Counted from the stretch's first letter, positions 40,561 to 51,311 are shown. The stretch is DNA of 64,000 nucleotides from Samsonia erythrinae (GCF_004342665.1 NZ_SMBY01000014.1:1-64000); one strand, 5' to 3'. Notes: a model not told the origin generated them from the sequence alone. Numbers and translations: made by a program.

Positions 40561-41259
40561 TTAACGAGTGGTCAGCTTGGTCAGAATGGTTTCCACCATG
40601 CGCGTGGATTGCTGTGCCGCCACGCTCAGGAACTCATCGAAACTCTGGTGTGATTCCTTATCCGCCACATCGGAAATGGCGCGCACGACCACAAACGGCA
40701 CGGCGAACTGGTGGCAGACATGGGCGATTGCGGTTGCCTCCATTTCCACGGCAATGGCCTGAGGGAAGGTGCTGCGAATACGCGCCAACGGTTCTGCGCC
40801 ATTGATGAAGGCATCACCGCTGACAACCAGACCGCGAACGGCATTGAGCTGTAAATCGGCAATCGCCTCCTGCGCCAGCGCGATGAGTTTTTCATCGGCG
40901 AGGAATGCGGCAGGGCAGCCCGCCATCTGACCGGGTTCATAACCAAATGCCGTGACGTCGGCATCGTGATAGCGTACTTCATCGGAAACGACGATATCAC
41001 CGACATTCAACGTGGGGGCCAGCCCGCCCGCAGAACCAGTGTTAATGACGACATCCGGCTGGCTGTGTTCCAGCAGCAGCGTGGTGCCGAGCGCGGCGGA
41101 GACTTTACCGATGCCGGATTTCAGCAGCGCGACCTCTACGCCGTTAATTTGGCCGGTGTAGATTTCGCAACCTGCGCGCTGGAAGGTCTCACGGTTTTCA
41201 ATCCGATCGCGCAGCAGCGTTACTTCTTGTTCCATCGCACCGATAATACCGACTTTCAT
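40561..41259 (-). CDS. mtnN: 5'-methylthioadenosine/S-adenosylhomocysteine nucleosidase
   Basis: MtnN (Pfs) cleaves methylthioadenosine and S-adenosylhomocysteine, recycling by-products of spermidine synthesis and methylation and feeding the AI-2 route. From ATG 41259 ([13 protein letters not shown]) the protein has 232 residues, the E. coli length; a 30-codon upstream extension is not conserved. Active-site segments [17 protein letters not shown] and the catalytic Asp in RAISDVAD are present. It links functionally to speE/speD earlier in the window. Confidence 0.96.
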   Translation of the reverse strand: MKVGIIGAMEQEVTLLRDRIENRETFQRAGCEIYTGQINGVEVALLKSGIGKVSAALGTTLLLEHSQPDVVINTGSAGGLAPTLNVGDIVVSDEVRYHDADVTAFGYEPGQMAGCPAAFLADEKLIALAQEAIADLQLNAVRGLVVSGDAFINGAEPLARIRSTFPQAIAVEMEATAIAHVCHQFAVPFVVVRAISDVADKESHQSFDEFLSVAAQQSTRMVETILTKLTTR

Positions 41260-41381
41260 AAGGTTCCCCGCAAATTCTGTTATAAATGGAAGGCGTGTAG
41301 CGGGGGTTAGTCTATCATGGCTAGCGGGATGAGATGGAGTGTCCATCATTGTGCTGTAGCGGGTATGACATGGAGAACCGT

Positions 41382-42893
41382 ATGTCTGAGATCGATTTCG
41401 CCAAAAAAATGAGTTTTCAGCGGTATTTCAGCCGGCCAAAAACGGCGGACGATGCGTATACGATTGTGCGTCAGTTCGAGAGCGATCGTGGACGTATTAT
41501 CAACTCCGCCGCTATCCGTCGCTTACAGCAAAAAACGCAGGTCTTCCCGCTGGAGCGTAACGCAGCCGTTCGTTCTCGTCTGACCCACTCGATGGAAGTG
41601 CAGCAGGTTGGTCGTTACATCGCAAAAGAGATTTTGCACCGTCTGCACGTTGAAGGCCGACTGGCGTCGCTTGGTCTGTTGGATAAAGAAACGCCGTTTG
41701 AAAGTATGGTCGAAATGGCGTGTCTGATGCACGATATCGGAAATCCGCCGTTTGGTCATTTTGGTGAATCCGCGATCAATCAGTGGTTCAGAAAATTGCT
41801 GGATAGCCATTATCTGGACGGTGAATCCCCGGATCGCGGCGATAATTGTAACGTGCCGACGTTAAGGATGCAGCGGGATGGGTTAGACGAACTGCGCGGA
41901 CAGATCCGTCAGGATCTGAGCCACTTTGAGGGGAATGCGCAGGCGATCCGTCTGGTACACACGCTGCTAAAACTTAACCTGACTTATGGACAGGTCGCGT
42001 GCATCCTGAAATATACCCGCCCTGCGTATTGGCACGGCGCGCTCCCGTCCGGTTACGACTATTTGATGAAGAAACCGGGTTATTATCTGGCGGAGGAAGC
42101 ATTCGTCGCCAGACTGCGTGAAGAGCTGGACATGGGGGAGTTTCACCGCCATCCGCTGAGCTACATCATGGAAGCCGCTGACGACGTTTCCTACTGTATT
42201 GCGGATTTGGAGGATGCCGTCGAGAAAGATATCCTCACGATCGAAGCCCTTTACGAGCGCCTGCGCGAAAATTGGGGTGCGGGCGCTGACAAGGATATTT
42301 TCGCCAGAACGATTGAGCGCGCCTATAAAGAGCGTGAGCGCTTTCAGTGGCGCAGCCGCGACGATCTGTTCTTCATGAATCTGCGCGTTTATACCGTGGG
42401 GCAGATGGTGCCCCACGCCGCGTTGCGTTTTATTGAAAATCTGCCGGAAATCTATTCCGGGGCGTTCAATCAGGCGTTGCTGGAAGACGATAGCCCGCAA
42501 AATCGTCTGTTAGGCATCTTTAAGCGTGTCGCCGTAAAGCATGTCTTTAACCATCACGAAGTTGAGCAGTTGGAGCTTCAGGGCGACCGTGTCATTCGCG
42601 GGTTGCTGGATATCTATCGCCCGCTGCTTGATATGCCTTATCAGGACTTCAGCCAGCTCGTCAGAGACGACGTGCACAAGCAATATCCGATTGAAACTCG
42701 TCTTTACCACAAGCTCTCCAGCAAGCATTGTCTGGCCTATCGCGAAGCGGTTAGCGGACTGGATGCGTTACCTGAAACCGAGCGGATTGTCCGCGAATAT
42801 TATTATCGGGCTCGCCTGATTCAGGATTACATCAGTGGGATGACGGATTTGTACGCCTACGACGAATACCGCAAGCTGATGGCGGCGGATTAA
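41382..42893 (+). CDS. dgt: Deoxyguanosinetriphosphate triphosphohydrolase
   Basis: Dgt hydrolyses dGTP to deoxyguanosine and triphosphate. The start at 41382 ([10 protein letters not shown]) has GGAG six bases upstream and gives 503 residues, close to E. coli (505). HD-domain metal residues are in [21 protein letters not shown] and [18 protein letters not shown]. It is divergent from mtnN. Confidence 0.95.
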   Translation: MSEIDFAKKMSFQRYFSRPKTADDAYTIVRQFESDRGRIINSAAIRRLQQKTQVFPLERNAAVRSRLTHSMEVQQVGRYIAKEILHRLHVEGRLASLGLLDKETPFESMVEMACLMHDIGNPPFGHFGESAINQWFRKLLDSHYLDGESPDRGDNCNVPTLRMQRDGLDELRGQIRQDLSHFEGNAQAIRLVHTLLKLNLTYGQVACILKYTRPAYWHGALPSGYDYLMKKPGYYLAEEAFVARLREELDMGEFHRHPLSYIMEAADDVSYCIADLEDAVEKDILTIEALYERLRENWGAGADKDIFARTIERAYKERERFQWRSRDDLFFMNLRVYTVGQMVPHAALRFIENLPEIYSGAFNQALLEDDSPQNRLLGIFKRVAVKHVFNHHEVEQLELQGDRVIRGLLDIYRPLLDMPYQDFSQLVRDDVHKQYPIETRLYHKLSSKHCLAYREAVSGLDALPETERIVREYYYRARLIQDYISGMTDLYAYDEYRKLMAAD

Positions 42894-42971
42894 CGTGCAA
42901 CAGGCCGCATTGGCATCGCGAGTTTTGTAAAGTCGTTCAATATTTTCTTACGCTTCATACTCTTCCCCTTG

Positions 42972-42999
42972 GGAACATTGTTGCGTCATATTTATCTCA
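42972..42999 (+). promoter_or_regulatory. Sigma-E promoter of degP
   Basis: GGAACAT (42972-42978), a 16-base spacer and TCTCA (42995-42999) match the sigma-E consensus GGAACTT-N16-TCTRA at most positions. It is 82 bases before the degP start; E. coli degP is a classical sigma-E target. Confidence 0.7.
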
Positions 43000-43080
43000 T
43001 ACAGCACGACCATTGCGTGTACCCGGTGTTGGTACACGGGCCGTACAACTCGCGTGTTGATCATTATGAGAACGATTCCG

Positions 43081-44520
43081 ATGAAAAGAAAATCACTGGT
43101 TCTGAGTGCGTTGGCGTTAAGTCTGGTAATGGCGACGGCTGCGGGCGCCGCGGAGTCTGCGGCGTCTTCTACGTCTTCCGTTTCTTCCGGGCAAATACCC
43201 AGCCTGGCCCCCATGCTGGAAAATGTTATGCCCTCTGTTGTGAGCATTTATGTAGAAGGGCATACCAGCGCGGGAAAACAAGACATTCCTCCACAGCTTC
43301 AGCCGTTCTTCGGCGAAAACTCACCGTTCTGTCAGGAAGGTTCTCCGTTCCTTGGGTCGCCGATGTGTCAGGGCGCGGGCGATGACGATGAGGGGCAGCC
43401 ATCCGAACAGGAGCGCTTTCAGGCGTTGGGCGCGGGCGTGGTGATTAATGCGGAAAAAGGCTACGTGGTGACCAATAGCCATGTGGTGGATAACGCCGAT
43501 AAGATTCAGATTCGGCTCAGCGATGGTCGAAAATATGACGGCAAGGTATTGGGCAAAGACCCACGTTCAGATATCGCGCTGGTACAACTGAAAAATTTTA
43601 AAAACCTGACGGCCATTAAGATGGCGGATTCTGACCAATTGCGGGTTGGCGACTACACGGTCGCGATCGGAAACCCCTACGGTCTGGGCGAAACGGCGAC
43701 ATCAGGCATTGTCTCGGCGTTAGGGCGTAGCGGGCTGAATATTGAAAACTACGAGAACTTCATTCAGACCGATGCGGCGATCAACCGGGGGAATTCCGGC
43801 GGGGCGCTGGTGAATCTGAACGGGGAACTGATTGGGCTGAATACTGCGATACTGGCGCCGGACGGCGGTAATATCGGGATTGGTTTTGCCATTCCCAGCA
43901 ACATGGTGAAAAACGTCGTTGCACAGATTATTGAGTTTGGCGAGGTGAAGCGTGGTGAACTGGGTATTACCGGAACAGAATTAAATTCCGAGCTGGCGCA
44001 GGCGATGAAGGTCGATGCACAGCGTGGTGCGTTTGTGAGTCAGGTGCGGCCGAAATCGGCGGCGGATGAGGCGGGCATCAAGGCGGGCGATGTGATCGTG
44101 ACGTTGAACGGTAAAGCGATCGAGAGTTTCTCCGCGCTGCGCGCACAGGTCGGTTCGTTGCCGGTCGGGAGCAAGGTAGCGCTGGGGCTGCTGCGTGATG
44201 GCAAACCGCTGACGGTGAGTGTCACGTTGCAACAAAGTCATCAGGCTCAGGTCGATTCCGGTAACCTCTACGCGGGCATTGAAGGGGCCGAGTTGAGTAA
44301 TACTCAGGTGGACGGTAAAAAAGGCGTCAAAGTGGATAACGTCAAGCCCGGCTCTGCCGCTGAAAAAATCGGCCTGAAGAAAGAGGATATTATTCTCGGG
44401 GTTAATCAGCAGGCGGTACAGAATATTGGCGAACTGCGTAAAATTCTGGATAGCAAGCCGTCGGTGTTGGCTTTGAATGTTCGTCGCGGCGACAGCACGA
44501 TTTATCTGCTGGCCCAGTAA
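43081..44520 (+). CDS. degP: Periplasmic serine endoprotease/chaperone DegP
   Basis: DegP degrades or refolds misfolded envelope proteins. From ATG 43081 the protein has 479 residues with a signal peptide (about 1-26, ending AGA). The protease domain has the catalytic His in TNSHVVDNAD, Asp in PRSDIALVQL and Ser239 in GNSGGALV. Two PDZ domains follow, and the Cys pair of the LA loop (SPFCQEGSPF and PMCQGAG) is kept. An ATG five codons earlier is possible. Confidence 0.95.
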   Translation: MKRKSLVLSALALSLVMATAAGAAESAASSTSSVSSGQIPSLAPMLENVMPSVVSIYVEGHTSAGKQDIPPQLQPFFGENSPFCQEGSPFLGSPMCQGAGDDDEGQPSEQERFQALGAGVVINAEKGYVVTNSHVVDNADKIQIRLSDGRKYDGKVLGKDPRSDIALVQLKNFKNLTAIKMADSDQLRVGDYTVAIGNPYGLGETATSGIVSALGRSGLNIENYENFIQTDAAINRGNSGGALVNLNGELIGLNTAILAPDGGNIGIGFAIPSNMVKNVVAQIIEFGEVKRGELGITGTELNSELAQAMKVDAQRGAFVSQVRPKSAADEAGIKAGDVIVTLNGKAIESFSALRAQVGSLPVGSKVALGLLRDGKPLTVSVTLQQSHQAQVDSGNLYAGIEGAELSNTQVDGKKGVKVDNVKPGSAAEKIGLKKEDIILGVNQQAVQNIGELRKILDSKPSVLALNVRRGDSTIYLLAQ

Positions 44521-44754
44521 GTGAATGATGCAGAAGATGAATTTACATTATCAATAAAAACAAAATCTTATATTGATTTTCTGGCCTGGCGATTGGTTGC
44601 CAGGCCGCTTTCCCTCATGACCTCATGAATGTACTTTTGTGAGTTCTCCCACAGATTTAACCTAATTCCCGCTTCTTTGTTACTTTGCACAATGTGTGGC
44701 GCTTCCTGCGGCGCTATGCTGGTGCAATTGTCAATGTTCCTCTCAGAGGTAGAA

Positions 44755-45912
44755 ATGGCGTCTTATCATCTTAATGCCCGGATGGCACAGGATATCGTCG
44801 CACGAACCATGCAAATTATTGATAGCAATATCAACGTGATGGATGCTCGCGGTAAGATTATCGGCAGTGGCGATCAAGACCGGTTGGGGGAACTGCATGA
44901 AGGGGCGCTGCTGGCGCTTTCGCAGGGGCGCGTCGTCGATATTGATGACGCGGTGGCGCGGCATCTGCACGGCGTGCGGCCGGGTATCAATTTACCCCTG
45001 CGTATCGACGGCGAGATTGTTGGCGTTATCGGCCTGACGGGCAACCCCAGCCACTTGCGGCAATACGGCGAGCTGGTGTGTATGACGGCGGAAATGATGC
45101 TGGAACAGGCGAGGCTGTTGCATATGTTGGCGCAGGATAGCCGCCTGCGCGAAGAGCTGGTGTTAAATCTGATCCGCACCGATGATCTGTCACCTGCGCT
45201 GATGGAGTGGGCGCAGCGTCTGGGGATCGACCTCAACAAGCCGCGCGTCGTTGCCGTTATCGAAGTGGACAGCGGGCAGCTCGGCGTGGACTCCGCGATG
45301 GCTGAACTACAGCAGCTTCAGACGCTGTTGACCACGCCGGAACGTGACAACCTGATCGCCATTGTCTCGCTGACGGAAATGGTGGTGCTGAAACCGGCAT
45401 TGAACAGCCACGGGCGTTGGGATGCGGAAGATCACCGACGTCGCGTGGATACGCTGATGTCGCGTATGGAAGAGAGCAGCCGGCTGCGAGTGCGATTGGC
45501 GCTGGGGAACTATTTTGTCGGCCCCGGCAGTATCGCGCGCTCGTACCGCACGGCGCGAACGACAATGAGCGTGGGCAAACAGCGTATGCCAGCTCAGCGC
45601 TGTTATTTTTATCAGGACCTGATGCTGCCCGTATTGTTAGACAGCTTGCGCGGCGGCTGGCAGGCAAACGAGCTGGTGAGGCCGTTGTCGAAGCTCAAAG
45701 CGATGGACGGTAATGGCCTGCTACGCCGGACGCTGGGCGCCTGGTTTCGTCATAACGTTCAGCCGGGGGCGACGGCGAAAGCGCTGTTTATCCACCGCAA
45801 TACGTTGGAATATCGTCTTAATCGGATCTCTGAACTGACGGGATTAGATCTGGGGAATTTTGATGACCGCTTGCTGCTGTACGTTGCTTTACAGTTGGAT
45901 GAGGAAGAATAG
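44755..45912 (+). CDS. cdaR: Sugar diacid (carbohydrate diacid) transcriptional regulator CdaR
   Basis: CdaR activates genes for glucarate, galactarate and glycerate use in E. coli. The start at 44755 (MASYHLNARMAQDIV) follows AGAGGT and gives 385 residues, equal to E. coli; 42 codons of upstream open frame are not conserved. The N-terminal sugar-diacid recognition domain (NINVMDARGKIIGSGD and LHGVRPGINLPL) and a C-terminal PucR-type helix-turn-helix (TAKALFIHRNTLEYRLNRI) are clear. Target genes are not in the window. Confidence 0.95.
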   Translation: MASYHLNARMAQDIVARTMQIIDSNINVMDARGKIIGSGDQDRLGELHEGALLALSQGRVVDIDDAVARHLHGVRPGINLPLRIDGEIVGVIGLTGNPSHLRQYGELVCMTAEMMLEQARLLHMLAQDSRLREELVLNLIRTDDLSPALMEWAQRLGIDLNKPRVVAVIEVDSGQLGVDSAMAELQQLQTLLTTPERDNLIAIVSLTEMVVLKPALNSHGRWDAEDHRRRVDTLMSRMEESSRLRVRLALGNYFVGPGSIARSYRTARTTMSVGKQRMPAQRCYFYQDLMLPVLLDSLRGGWQANELVRPLSKLKAMDGNGLLRRTLGAWFRHNVQPGATAKALFIHRNTLEYRLNRISELTGLDLGNFDDRLLLYVALQLDEEE

Positions 45913-45950
45913 CGCCTCCCTTGGTTTATCTCGGTCTCCACGATATGTTA

Positions 45951-45986
45951 CCTGATGCCGCACAGCCCGCGGCGTCAGGGCTTTCT
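45951..45986 (+). terminator. Probable terminator after cdaR
   Basis: CCTGATGCCGC (45951-45961) and GCGGCGTCAGG (45969-45979) pair over 11 bp with one G-T wobble, followed by GCTTTCT. Confidence 0.65.
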
Positions 45987-46263
45987 GTGGCTGGCAGGAC
46001 ATGCTTAGACTGAAAACTGTTACATAATGACTAACAATATAACGCGATAGCATAAATTATCGCGAAACAATATTTTTGCCCCTTTCCTATATCCACTATT
46101 GTCACTTCCATATTGTCAGCCTGATAACCCGTTATCTTTCGAGCTGCATGTGCATTATTCAAATCATCACGTTTTGCCCTGCAAATTGAGTTATTAAGGT
46201 TACGAGTCAGCCACATTCACCATGATTTCATTTGATGCTTTCAAATATTAGGGAGTGATAAGC
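45987..46263. other. Intergenic region upstream of the sulfate operon
   Basis: A+T-rich stretch without a gene. It contains a hairpin CGCGATA (46043-46049) with TATCGCG (46058-46064). CysB control of the sulfate genes is expected from other enterobacteria, but CysB sites are too degenerate to call by eye. GGGAG stands before the ATG at 46264. Confidence 0.5.
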
Positions 46264-47274
46264 ATGTCAATACGTCGTCTGGGGTTATCTGTTGCCACGG
46301 CAGCGCTGTTGTTTTCCGGTGTGGCCTCGGCGGCTACCGAATTATTGAACGTGTCTTACGATCCGACGCGTGAACTGTATCAGCAATACAATGCGGCATT
46401 CATTAAGCACTGGAAAGCGACCTCCGGCGAGGACATCACCATCAAAAACTCGCACGGCGGCTCTGGAAAACAGGCGCGTTCAGTGATTGACGGCTTGCAG
46501 GCTGATGTAGTGACGCTGGCGCTGGCGGGGGATATCGATGCGTTAAACCTGAATCAACAGTTGATCGATCCCAAGTGGCAGGCGCGTTTGCCGGACAACA
46601 GTACGCCGTACACCTCTACCATCGTTTTTCTGGTGCGCAAAGGTAATCCGAAGCAAATCAAAGACTGGAACGATCTGGTGAAGCCGGGCGTGGAAGTGAT
46701 TACGCCAAACCCGAAAACCTCTGGCGGCGCGCGTTGGAACTTCCTGGCGGCGTGGGCGTATGCCAAAGCGCAGCCCGGCGGCAATGACGAAACGGCACTG
46801 AAATTCGTCACTGAACTGTATCGCCATGCACCCGTGTTGGATACGGGGGCGCGTGGCTCAACCATCAGTTTTGTGCAGCGTCATTTAGGCGATGTGTTGT
46901 TAGCGTGGGAAAACGAAGCCTATCTGTCTCTGAAAGAGCAGGGCGGCGATCAACTGGAGATCGTCACTCCGTCACTGTCGATTCTGGCGGAGCCGCCTGT
47001 TGCCGTCGTAGACAAGGTGGTTGAACGTAAAGGCACGCAAAAGCAGGCCGAGGCCTACCTGCAATATCTCTACAGTGATGAAGCGCAGCGCATTATCGGT
47101 AAAAATTTCTACCGCCCGCGCAATGCCAAGATTGCCGAAGAGTTTAAGGATCAGTTCGCGCCGGTGAGTCTGGTGACGATTGATAAAGATTTCGGCGGCT
47201 GGAAAGCCGCGCAGGATAAATTCTTCAACGATGGCGGTATCTTCGACAAGATTTTCCAAGAGATCAATAAATAA
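46264..47274 (+). CDS. sbp: Sulfate ABC transporter periplasmic binding protein
   Basis: It binds sulfate in the periplasm for the CysTWA importer. The 336-residue protein has a signal peptide ending ASA and matches Sbp more than Cys[51 protein letters not shown] and [27 protein letters not shown]. The start at 46264 has GGGAGTGATAAG upstream. It is first of four sulfate genes but is separated from cysT by a terminator-like hairpin. In E. coli sbp is elsewhere and cysP heads the operon, so this is a different arrangement. Confidence 0.9.
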   Translation: MSIRRLGLSVATAALLFSGVASAATELLNVSYDPTRELYQQYNAAFIKHWKATSGEDITIKNSHGGSGKQARSVIDGLQADVVTLALAGDIDALNLNQQLIDPKWQARLPDNSTPYTSTIVFLVRKGNPKQIKDWNDLVKPGVEVITPNPKTSGGARWNFLAAWAYAKAQPGGNDETALKFVTELYRHAPVLDTGARGSTISFVQRHLGDVLLAWENEAYLSLKEQGGDQLEIVTPSLSILAEPPVAVVDKVVERKGTQKQAEAYLQYLYSDEAQRIIGKNFYRPRNAKIAEEFKDQFAPVSLVTIDKDFGGWKAAQDKFFNDGGIFDKIFQEINK

Positions 47275-47300
47275 GTTTTAAACGCCTGGATGGATTAAAG

Positions 47301-47325
47301 GCCGCTATTTCCCTAGCGGCTTTTT
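47301..47325 (+). terminator. Terminator or attenuator between sbp and cysT
   Basis: GCCGCTA (47301-47307) and TAGCGGC (47314-47320) form a 7-bp stem with loop TTTCCC and are followed by TTTTT. It stands between the binding protein and the permease genes, and may make the binding protein more abundant than the membrane parts. Confidence 0.8.
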
Positions 47326-47429
47326 CAGATTAAGAAGGCAGATAACCCTTCCAGAGCAAATCTGCCAGGTAGCGCATGTCGGCAAGCAGTTGTTGGCTGG
47401 AGAGTGAATACAAAAATGAAAGGCACGGT

Positions 47430-48242
47430 ATGTCACAGCGTTCTTCCTCAGTGATTCCCGGTTTTGGGCTAACCTTAGGGTTTAGCCTGAGCTATTTAGG
47501 ACTACTCGTTCTCATTCCGTTGGCAGGAATGTTTTTATATGCCAGCCAACTCACATTCGGCCAGTTTTGGGAACTGATCACCAGCCGTCAGGTGCTTTTT
47601 TCTTTGCGGCTTTCGTTTGGTACGGCATTGGCGGCGGCATTTATCAACGGCATTCTCGGGACGTTGCTGGCGTGGGTGCTCGTCCGTTATACCTTTCCCG
47701 GTCGTAAAGTCATTGATGCCATGATTGATATGCCTTTCGCGTTGCCAACCGCCGTCGCGGGGATTGCACTAACCGCGCTGTATGCGCCGAATGGCCTTAT
47801 CGGTTCATTGTTCCCGTTTAAAATTGCTTATACCGGAATTGGCATCACGCTGGCGCTGATCTTTGTCACGTTGCCCTTTGTCGTCAGAACGCTACAACCG
47901 GTGCTGGCCGATATTCCTAAAGAGGTCGAAGAGGCCGCCGCCTGTCTTGGCGCGCGACCGTTTCAGGTTTTCCGCCATGTACTGTTGCCGGCGCTGTTGC
48001 CGGCCTGGTTGACGGGCTTTGCGTTGGCCTTCGCCCGCGGCGTGGGGGAGTATGGTTCTGTGGTGTTTATTGCCGGGAATATTCCGTTTAAAACCGAAAT
48101 TCTGCCGCTGCTGATTGTCTCCAAGCTCGATCAGTATGACTACAAGGGGGCGACCGGAATTGGCGTATTCATGCTGCTGGTTTCTTTCATTATGCTGCTG
48201 CTGATTAACCTGTTGCAGCGCCGCATTCAACCGAAACTGTAA
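47430..48242 (+). CDS. cysT: Sulfate/thiosulfate ABC transporter permease CysT
   Basis: CysT (CysU) is one of two membrane subunits of the sulfate importer. From ATG 47430 (MSQRSSSVIPGFG) it has 270 residues, about six membrane segments and the EAA loop EVEEAAACLGARPFQVFRHV that contacts CysA. An ATG 18 codons upstream is possible but unconserved. cysW follows after 12 bases. Confidence 0.94.
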   Translation: MSQRSSSVIPGFGLTLGFSLSYLGLLVLIPLAGMFLYASQLTFGQFWELITSRQVLFSLRLSFGTALAAAFINGILGTLLAWVLVRYTFPGRKVIDAMIDMPFALPTAVAGIALTALYAPNGLIGSLFPFKIAYTGIGITLALIFVTLPFVVRTLQPVLADIPKEVEEAAACLGARPFQVFRHVLLPALLPAWLTGFALAFARGVGEYGSVVFIAGNIPFKTEILPLLIVSKLDQYDYKGATGIGVFMLLVSFIMLLLINLLQRRIQPKL

Positions 48243-48254
48243 GGGCTGGTCGTC

Positions 48255-49136
48255 ATGGAACACGTTATTTCTGCTCAGGCCAGCGTGGCTAAAAGAAAAA
48301 AGCAGCCGGTGGCCTATTACATTCTGGTTTCACTGGCATGGGTGGTCTTTTTCCTGATTCTGGTGTTACCGCTGATGATGGTGGTGACGCAAGGGTTAGA
48401 TAAGGGGATCGGCGCCTTTTGGGATGCAATTACTGAACCGGATGCGATCTCCGCACTGAAGTTGACGCTGCTTGCGACCGCTATTTCCGTGCCGCTGAAC
48501 GTGGTGTTTGGACTGGCGACGGCGTGGTGCGTGACGAAATTCGAATTTCGTGGCAAGAGTTTTCTGCTGGCGCTGATTGATTTGCCTTTCTCCGTTTCGC
48601 CCGTGGTCGCGGGGCTGGTGTATGTGCTGCTGTTTGGCGCGCAGAGCAAGCTTTATCCCTTCTTGCTGGAATACAACCTGGAAATTGTTTACGCCGTGCC
48701 GGGCATCGTGCTGGCGACGATTTTCGTCACGTTGCCTTATGTCGCCCGTGAGCTGATTCCGCTGATGGAAGAACAAGGCTCTCAGGAGGAGGAGGCCGCA
48801 CGTCTGCTGGGGGCGAACGGCTGGCAGATGTTCTGGCATATTACGTTGCCGAATGTGAAGTGGGCGCTGATTTACGGGGTGGTGCTGTGTACCGCCCGGG
48901 CGATGGGAGAATTTGGCGCCGTTTCCGTTATTTCCGGGCACATTCGCGGCCTGACTAATACGCTGCCGCTGCATATCGAAATTCTTTATAACGAATACAA
49001 TATCGTTGCGGCCTTCAGCGTAGCGATTTTGCTGCTGGTGATGTCGCTGGTGGTCTTGCTGTTGCGCCAATGGAGTGAAAGCAGATTGACGAAGCAAATA
49101 CAGAAACAACAGGAGTTGGCCAAAAATGAGCATTGA
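48255..49136 (+). CDS. cysW: Sulfate/thiosulfate ABC transporter permease CysW
   Basis: CysW is the second membrane subunit of the sulfate importer. The 293-residue protein has about six membrane segments and the EAA loop [20 protein letters not shown]. It overlaps the cysA start by 11 bases, indicating coupled translation of permease and ATPase. Confidence 0.94.
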   Translation: MEHVISAQASVAKRKKQPVAYYILVSLAWVVFFLILVLPLMMVVTQGLDKGIGAFWDAITEPDAISALKLTLLATAISVPLNVVFGLATAWCVTKFEFRGKSFLLALIDLPFSVSPVVAGLVYVLLFGAQSKLYPFLLEYNLEIVYAVPGIVLATIFVTLPYVARELIPLMEEQGSQEEEAARLLGANGWQMFWHITLPNVKWALIYGVVLCTARAMGEFGAVSVISGHIRGLTNTLPLHIEILYNEYNIVAAFSVAILLLVMSLVVLLLRQWSESRLTKQIQKQQELAKNEH

Positions 49137-50118
49137 GATTCACAATATAAATAAACAATTTGGCCAGTTCCGGGCGCTGAACGAGATTAATCTGTCGATC
49201 CAAAGCGGTGAGTTGGTGGCGTTGCTGGGACCTTCAGGCTGCGGCAAAACAACGTTGTTACGTATTATCGCCGGGCTGGAGCAGCCCGATAGCGGCAGTA
49301 TTATTTTTCACGGTCAGGATGTGTCTGTTCATGATGTACGCAAACGCAACGTCGGCTTTGTGTTTCAGCATTATGCGCTGTTTCGCCATATGACCGTGTT
49401 TGATAACGTTGCGTTTGGGTTGCGAATGAAGCCGAAGAATATCCGCCCATCGAAACGTGATATCGAAAAGAAAGTGCATGAATTGCTGAGTCTGGTGCAG
49501 TTGGACTGGCTGGGGGATCGCTATCCTGAGCAACTGTCTGGCGGTCAGCGTCAGCGTATTGCACTGGCGCGTGCGTTGATCGTCGAGCCCAGCATTTTGC
49601 TGCTGGACGAGCCTTTTGGCGCGCTGGATGCCAAAGTGCGTAAAGAGCTGCGCCGCTGGCTGTCTCAATTGCATGAAGATATCGATCTGACGTCGGTGTT
49701 TGTCACCCACGATCAGGAAGAGGCGATGGAAGTGGCCGATCGCATCGTACTGATGAACAAGGGCGTCATCGAACAAATTGGGACGCCGGCGGAGGTTTAT
49801 AACAATCCGGCGAGTGAATTTGTTTACCATTTTCTTGGTGACAGCAACCGACTAAAAGTGGCACAAACGGAAGAAACCATTCTGTTCCGGCCGCATGAAG
49901 TGGCGTTATCCGTTCAGGAACAGGACGGCTATCAGGCGGTAACGGTTCGCGATATTCGTCCACTCGGCGCCTTAACGCGCCTGTCGTTAAAGTTAGGTGG
50001 GCAGTCGGAGCTGATCGAAGCGGAAGTTGCAAAAGACGATGTCAGTTTACAAGGGTTAAAGAAAGGTGATGTGATTCAGTTCAAACCCAAGCGTTACAAC
50101 CACGACTGGGAAATCTGA
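49126..50118 (+). CDS. cysA: Sulfate/thiosulfate ABC transporter ATP-binding protein CysA
   Basis: CysA energises sulfate uptake. The 330-residue ATPase has Walker A GPSGCGKT near residue 35, signature LSGGQRQR, Walker [12 protein letters not shown] and the H-loop THDQEEAME. The C-terminal regulatory domain (about residues 245-330) is shorter than in E. coli CysA (365 residues). The end is followed directly by a strong terminator, so it appears to be a natural length rather than a visible frameshift. Confidence 0.94.
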   Translation: MSIEIHNINKQFGQFRALNEINLSIQSGELVALLGPSGCGKTTLLRIIAGLEQPDSGSIIFHGQDVSVHDVRKRNVGFVFQHYALFRHMTVFDNVAFGLRMKPKNIRPSKRDIEKKVHELLSLVQLDWLGDRYPEQLSGGQRQRIALARALIVEPSILLLDEPFGALDAKVRKELRRWLSQLHEDIDLTSVFVTHDQEEAMEVADRIVLMNKGVIEQIGTPAEVYNNPASEFVYHFLGDSNRLKVAQTEETILFRPHEVALSVQEQDGYQAVTVRDIRPLGALTRLSLKLGGQSELIEAEVAKDDVSLQGLKKGDVIQFKPKRYNHDWEI

Positions 50119-50137
50119 TTGGCATTCGACCGATGGC

Positions 50138-50166
50138 AAAAACCCGCAAATTTGCGGGTTTTCTTT
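50138..50166 (+). terminator. Rho-independent terminator after cysA
   Basis: AAAACCCGCAAA and TTTGCGGGTTTT form a perfect 24-base palindrome (50139-50162), followed by CTTTT. It ends only 23 bases before the next start codon, so the next gene's leader overlaps or directly follows it. Confidence 0.88.
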
Positions 50167-50188
50167 TATGCTGCAAAAGGAAATAGTG

Positions 50189-51295
50189 ATGTCTGACGAT
50201 ATTCTGTTTAGTCCCTTTTCTCTGAAAAGTTTGACGCTCCCAAACCGCATTGTGATGGCGCCAATGACGCGGAATATGTCGCAAGACGGTATTCCCAGCC
50301 CGGAGAATGCAGCGTATTACCGCCGCCGTGCCGAAGGGGGCGTGGGGTTGATTCTGACGGAAGGCACGGTTGTCGATCGCCCCGCTTCACGTAATATGCC
50401 GGGGATCCCGCTGTTTCATGGTGAAGCCGCGCTGGCAGGATGGGAAGCGGTAGCTAACGCGGTTCATGGCGCGGGAGGACGTATTGGCCCGCAACTCTGG
50501 CACACGGGGTCAACGCGAGGCAAAGACTGGGAACCCGATGCCCCCGTTGAAAGTCCCTCGGGATTGATCGGCCCGAATGAACCTCGCGGCGTGGTGATGA
50601 CGGAGGAGGATATTGCCGATACCGTGGCGGCTTTCGCCCGTGCGGCGGCCGATGCTAAACGGTTAGGCTTCGATACGCTGGAACTGCATGGCGCACATGG
50701 GTATTTGATCGATCAGTTTTTCTGGTCGGGCACCAATCAGCGTACCGATGCTTTTGGCGGTGCCACGCTCCGCGAGCGTTCTCGCTTTGCCGCAGAGATT
50801 ATCCGCGCTGTCCGGGCAGCAGTCGGCCAGGATTTTCCGCTGACTTTATGCGTGAGCCAGTGGAAGCAGCAAGATTACAGTGCGCGACTGGCTGATACGC
50901 CACTGGCCATGGCAGACTGGCTGGCGCCGTTGGTTGAGGCCGGCGTGGATATTCTCCACTGTTCTCAGCGCCGCTTCTGGGAGCCTGAGTTTCCCGACAT
51001 CGACGGGGCTGATGGGCTTAACTTTGCCGGATGGGCGAAGAAGCTGACCGGTGCGGCGACAATCAGCGTGGGGTCGGTAGGGCTGACATCCGATTTTTTT
51101 GCAGCGTTTGGCGGTGAAGGCTCAGGTACGGCGGCTCTGGACAACCTGTATGCTCGCATGGAGAGAGAAGAGTTTGATCTGATCGCCGTTGGCCGGGCAT
51201 TGCTCTCTGATGCGCAGTGGGTGCAAAAAATACGAAGTGGACAGACCAATCAATTACGCGGTTTCGATGCAGCAGATTTAACGGTACTGGCGTGA
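50189..51295 (+). CDS. NADH:flavin oxidoreductase, old yellow enzyme family
   Basis: This FMN-dependent ene-reductase-type protein has 368 residues from ATG 50189, with AAAAGGA upstream. Family marks are NRIVMAPMTRN near residue 22, GGVGLILTEGT, PQLWHTG and the active-site region ELHGAHGYLIDQFF with His-x-x-His replaced by HGAHGY as usual for OYE, then GGATLRERSRF. It belongs with the OYE/oxophytodienoate reductase and NemA-like proteins. The natural substrate cannot be told. It is separated from cysA by the terminator, so it is probably its own unit. Confidence 0.88.
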   Translation: MSDDILFSPFSLKSLTLPNRIVMAPMTRNMSQDGIPSPENAAYYRRRAEGGVGLILTEGTVVDRPASRNMPGIPLFHGEAALAGWEAVANAVHGAGGRIGPQLWHTGSTRGKDWEPDAPVESPSGLIGPNEPRGVVMTEEDIADTVAAFARAAADAKRLGFDTLELHGAHGYLIDQFFWSGTNQRTDAFGGATLRERSRFAAEIIRAVRAAVGQDFPLTLCVSQWKQQDYSARLADTPLAMADWLAPLVEAGVDILHCSQRRFWEPEFPDIDGADGLNFAGWAKKLTGAATISVGSVGLTSDFFAAFGGEGSGTAALDNLYARMEREEFDLIAVGRALLSDAQWVQKIRSGQTNQLRGFDAADLTVLA

Positions 51296-51311
51296 TGAGG
51301 CAGTGATTTCT

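Noticed and set aside
42925-42940. Possible CpxR half-site (GTAAA) upstream of degP
   Set aside because: Only one half of the expected GTAAA-N5-GTAAA repeat is seen, too weak to call.
48396-49133. 245-codon antisense frame opposite cysW
   Set aside because: It is rich in Gln, His and Arg as expected for the antisense of hydrophobic membrane codons; not a gene.
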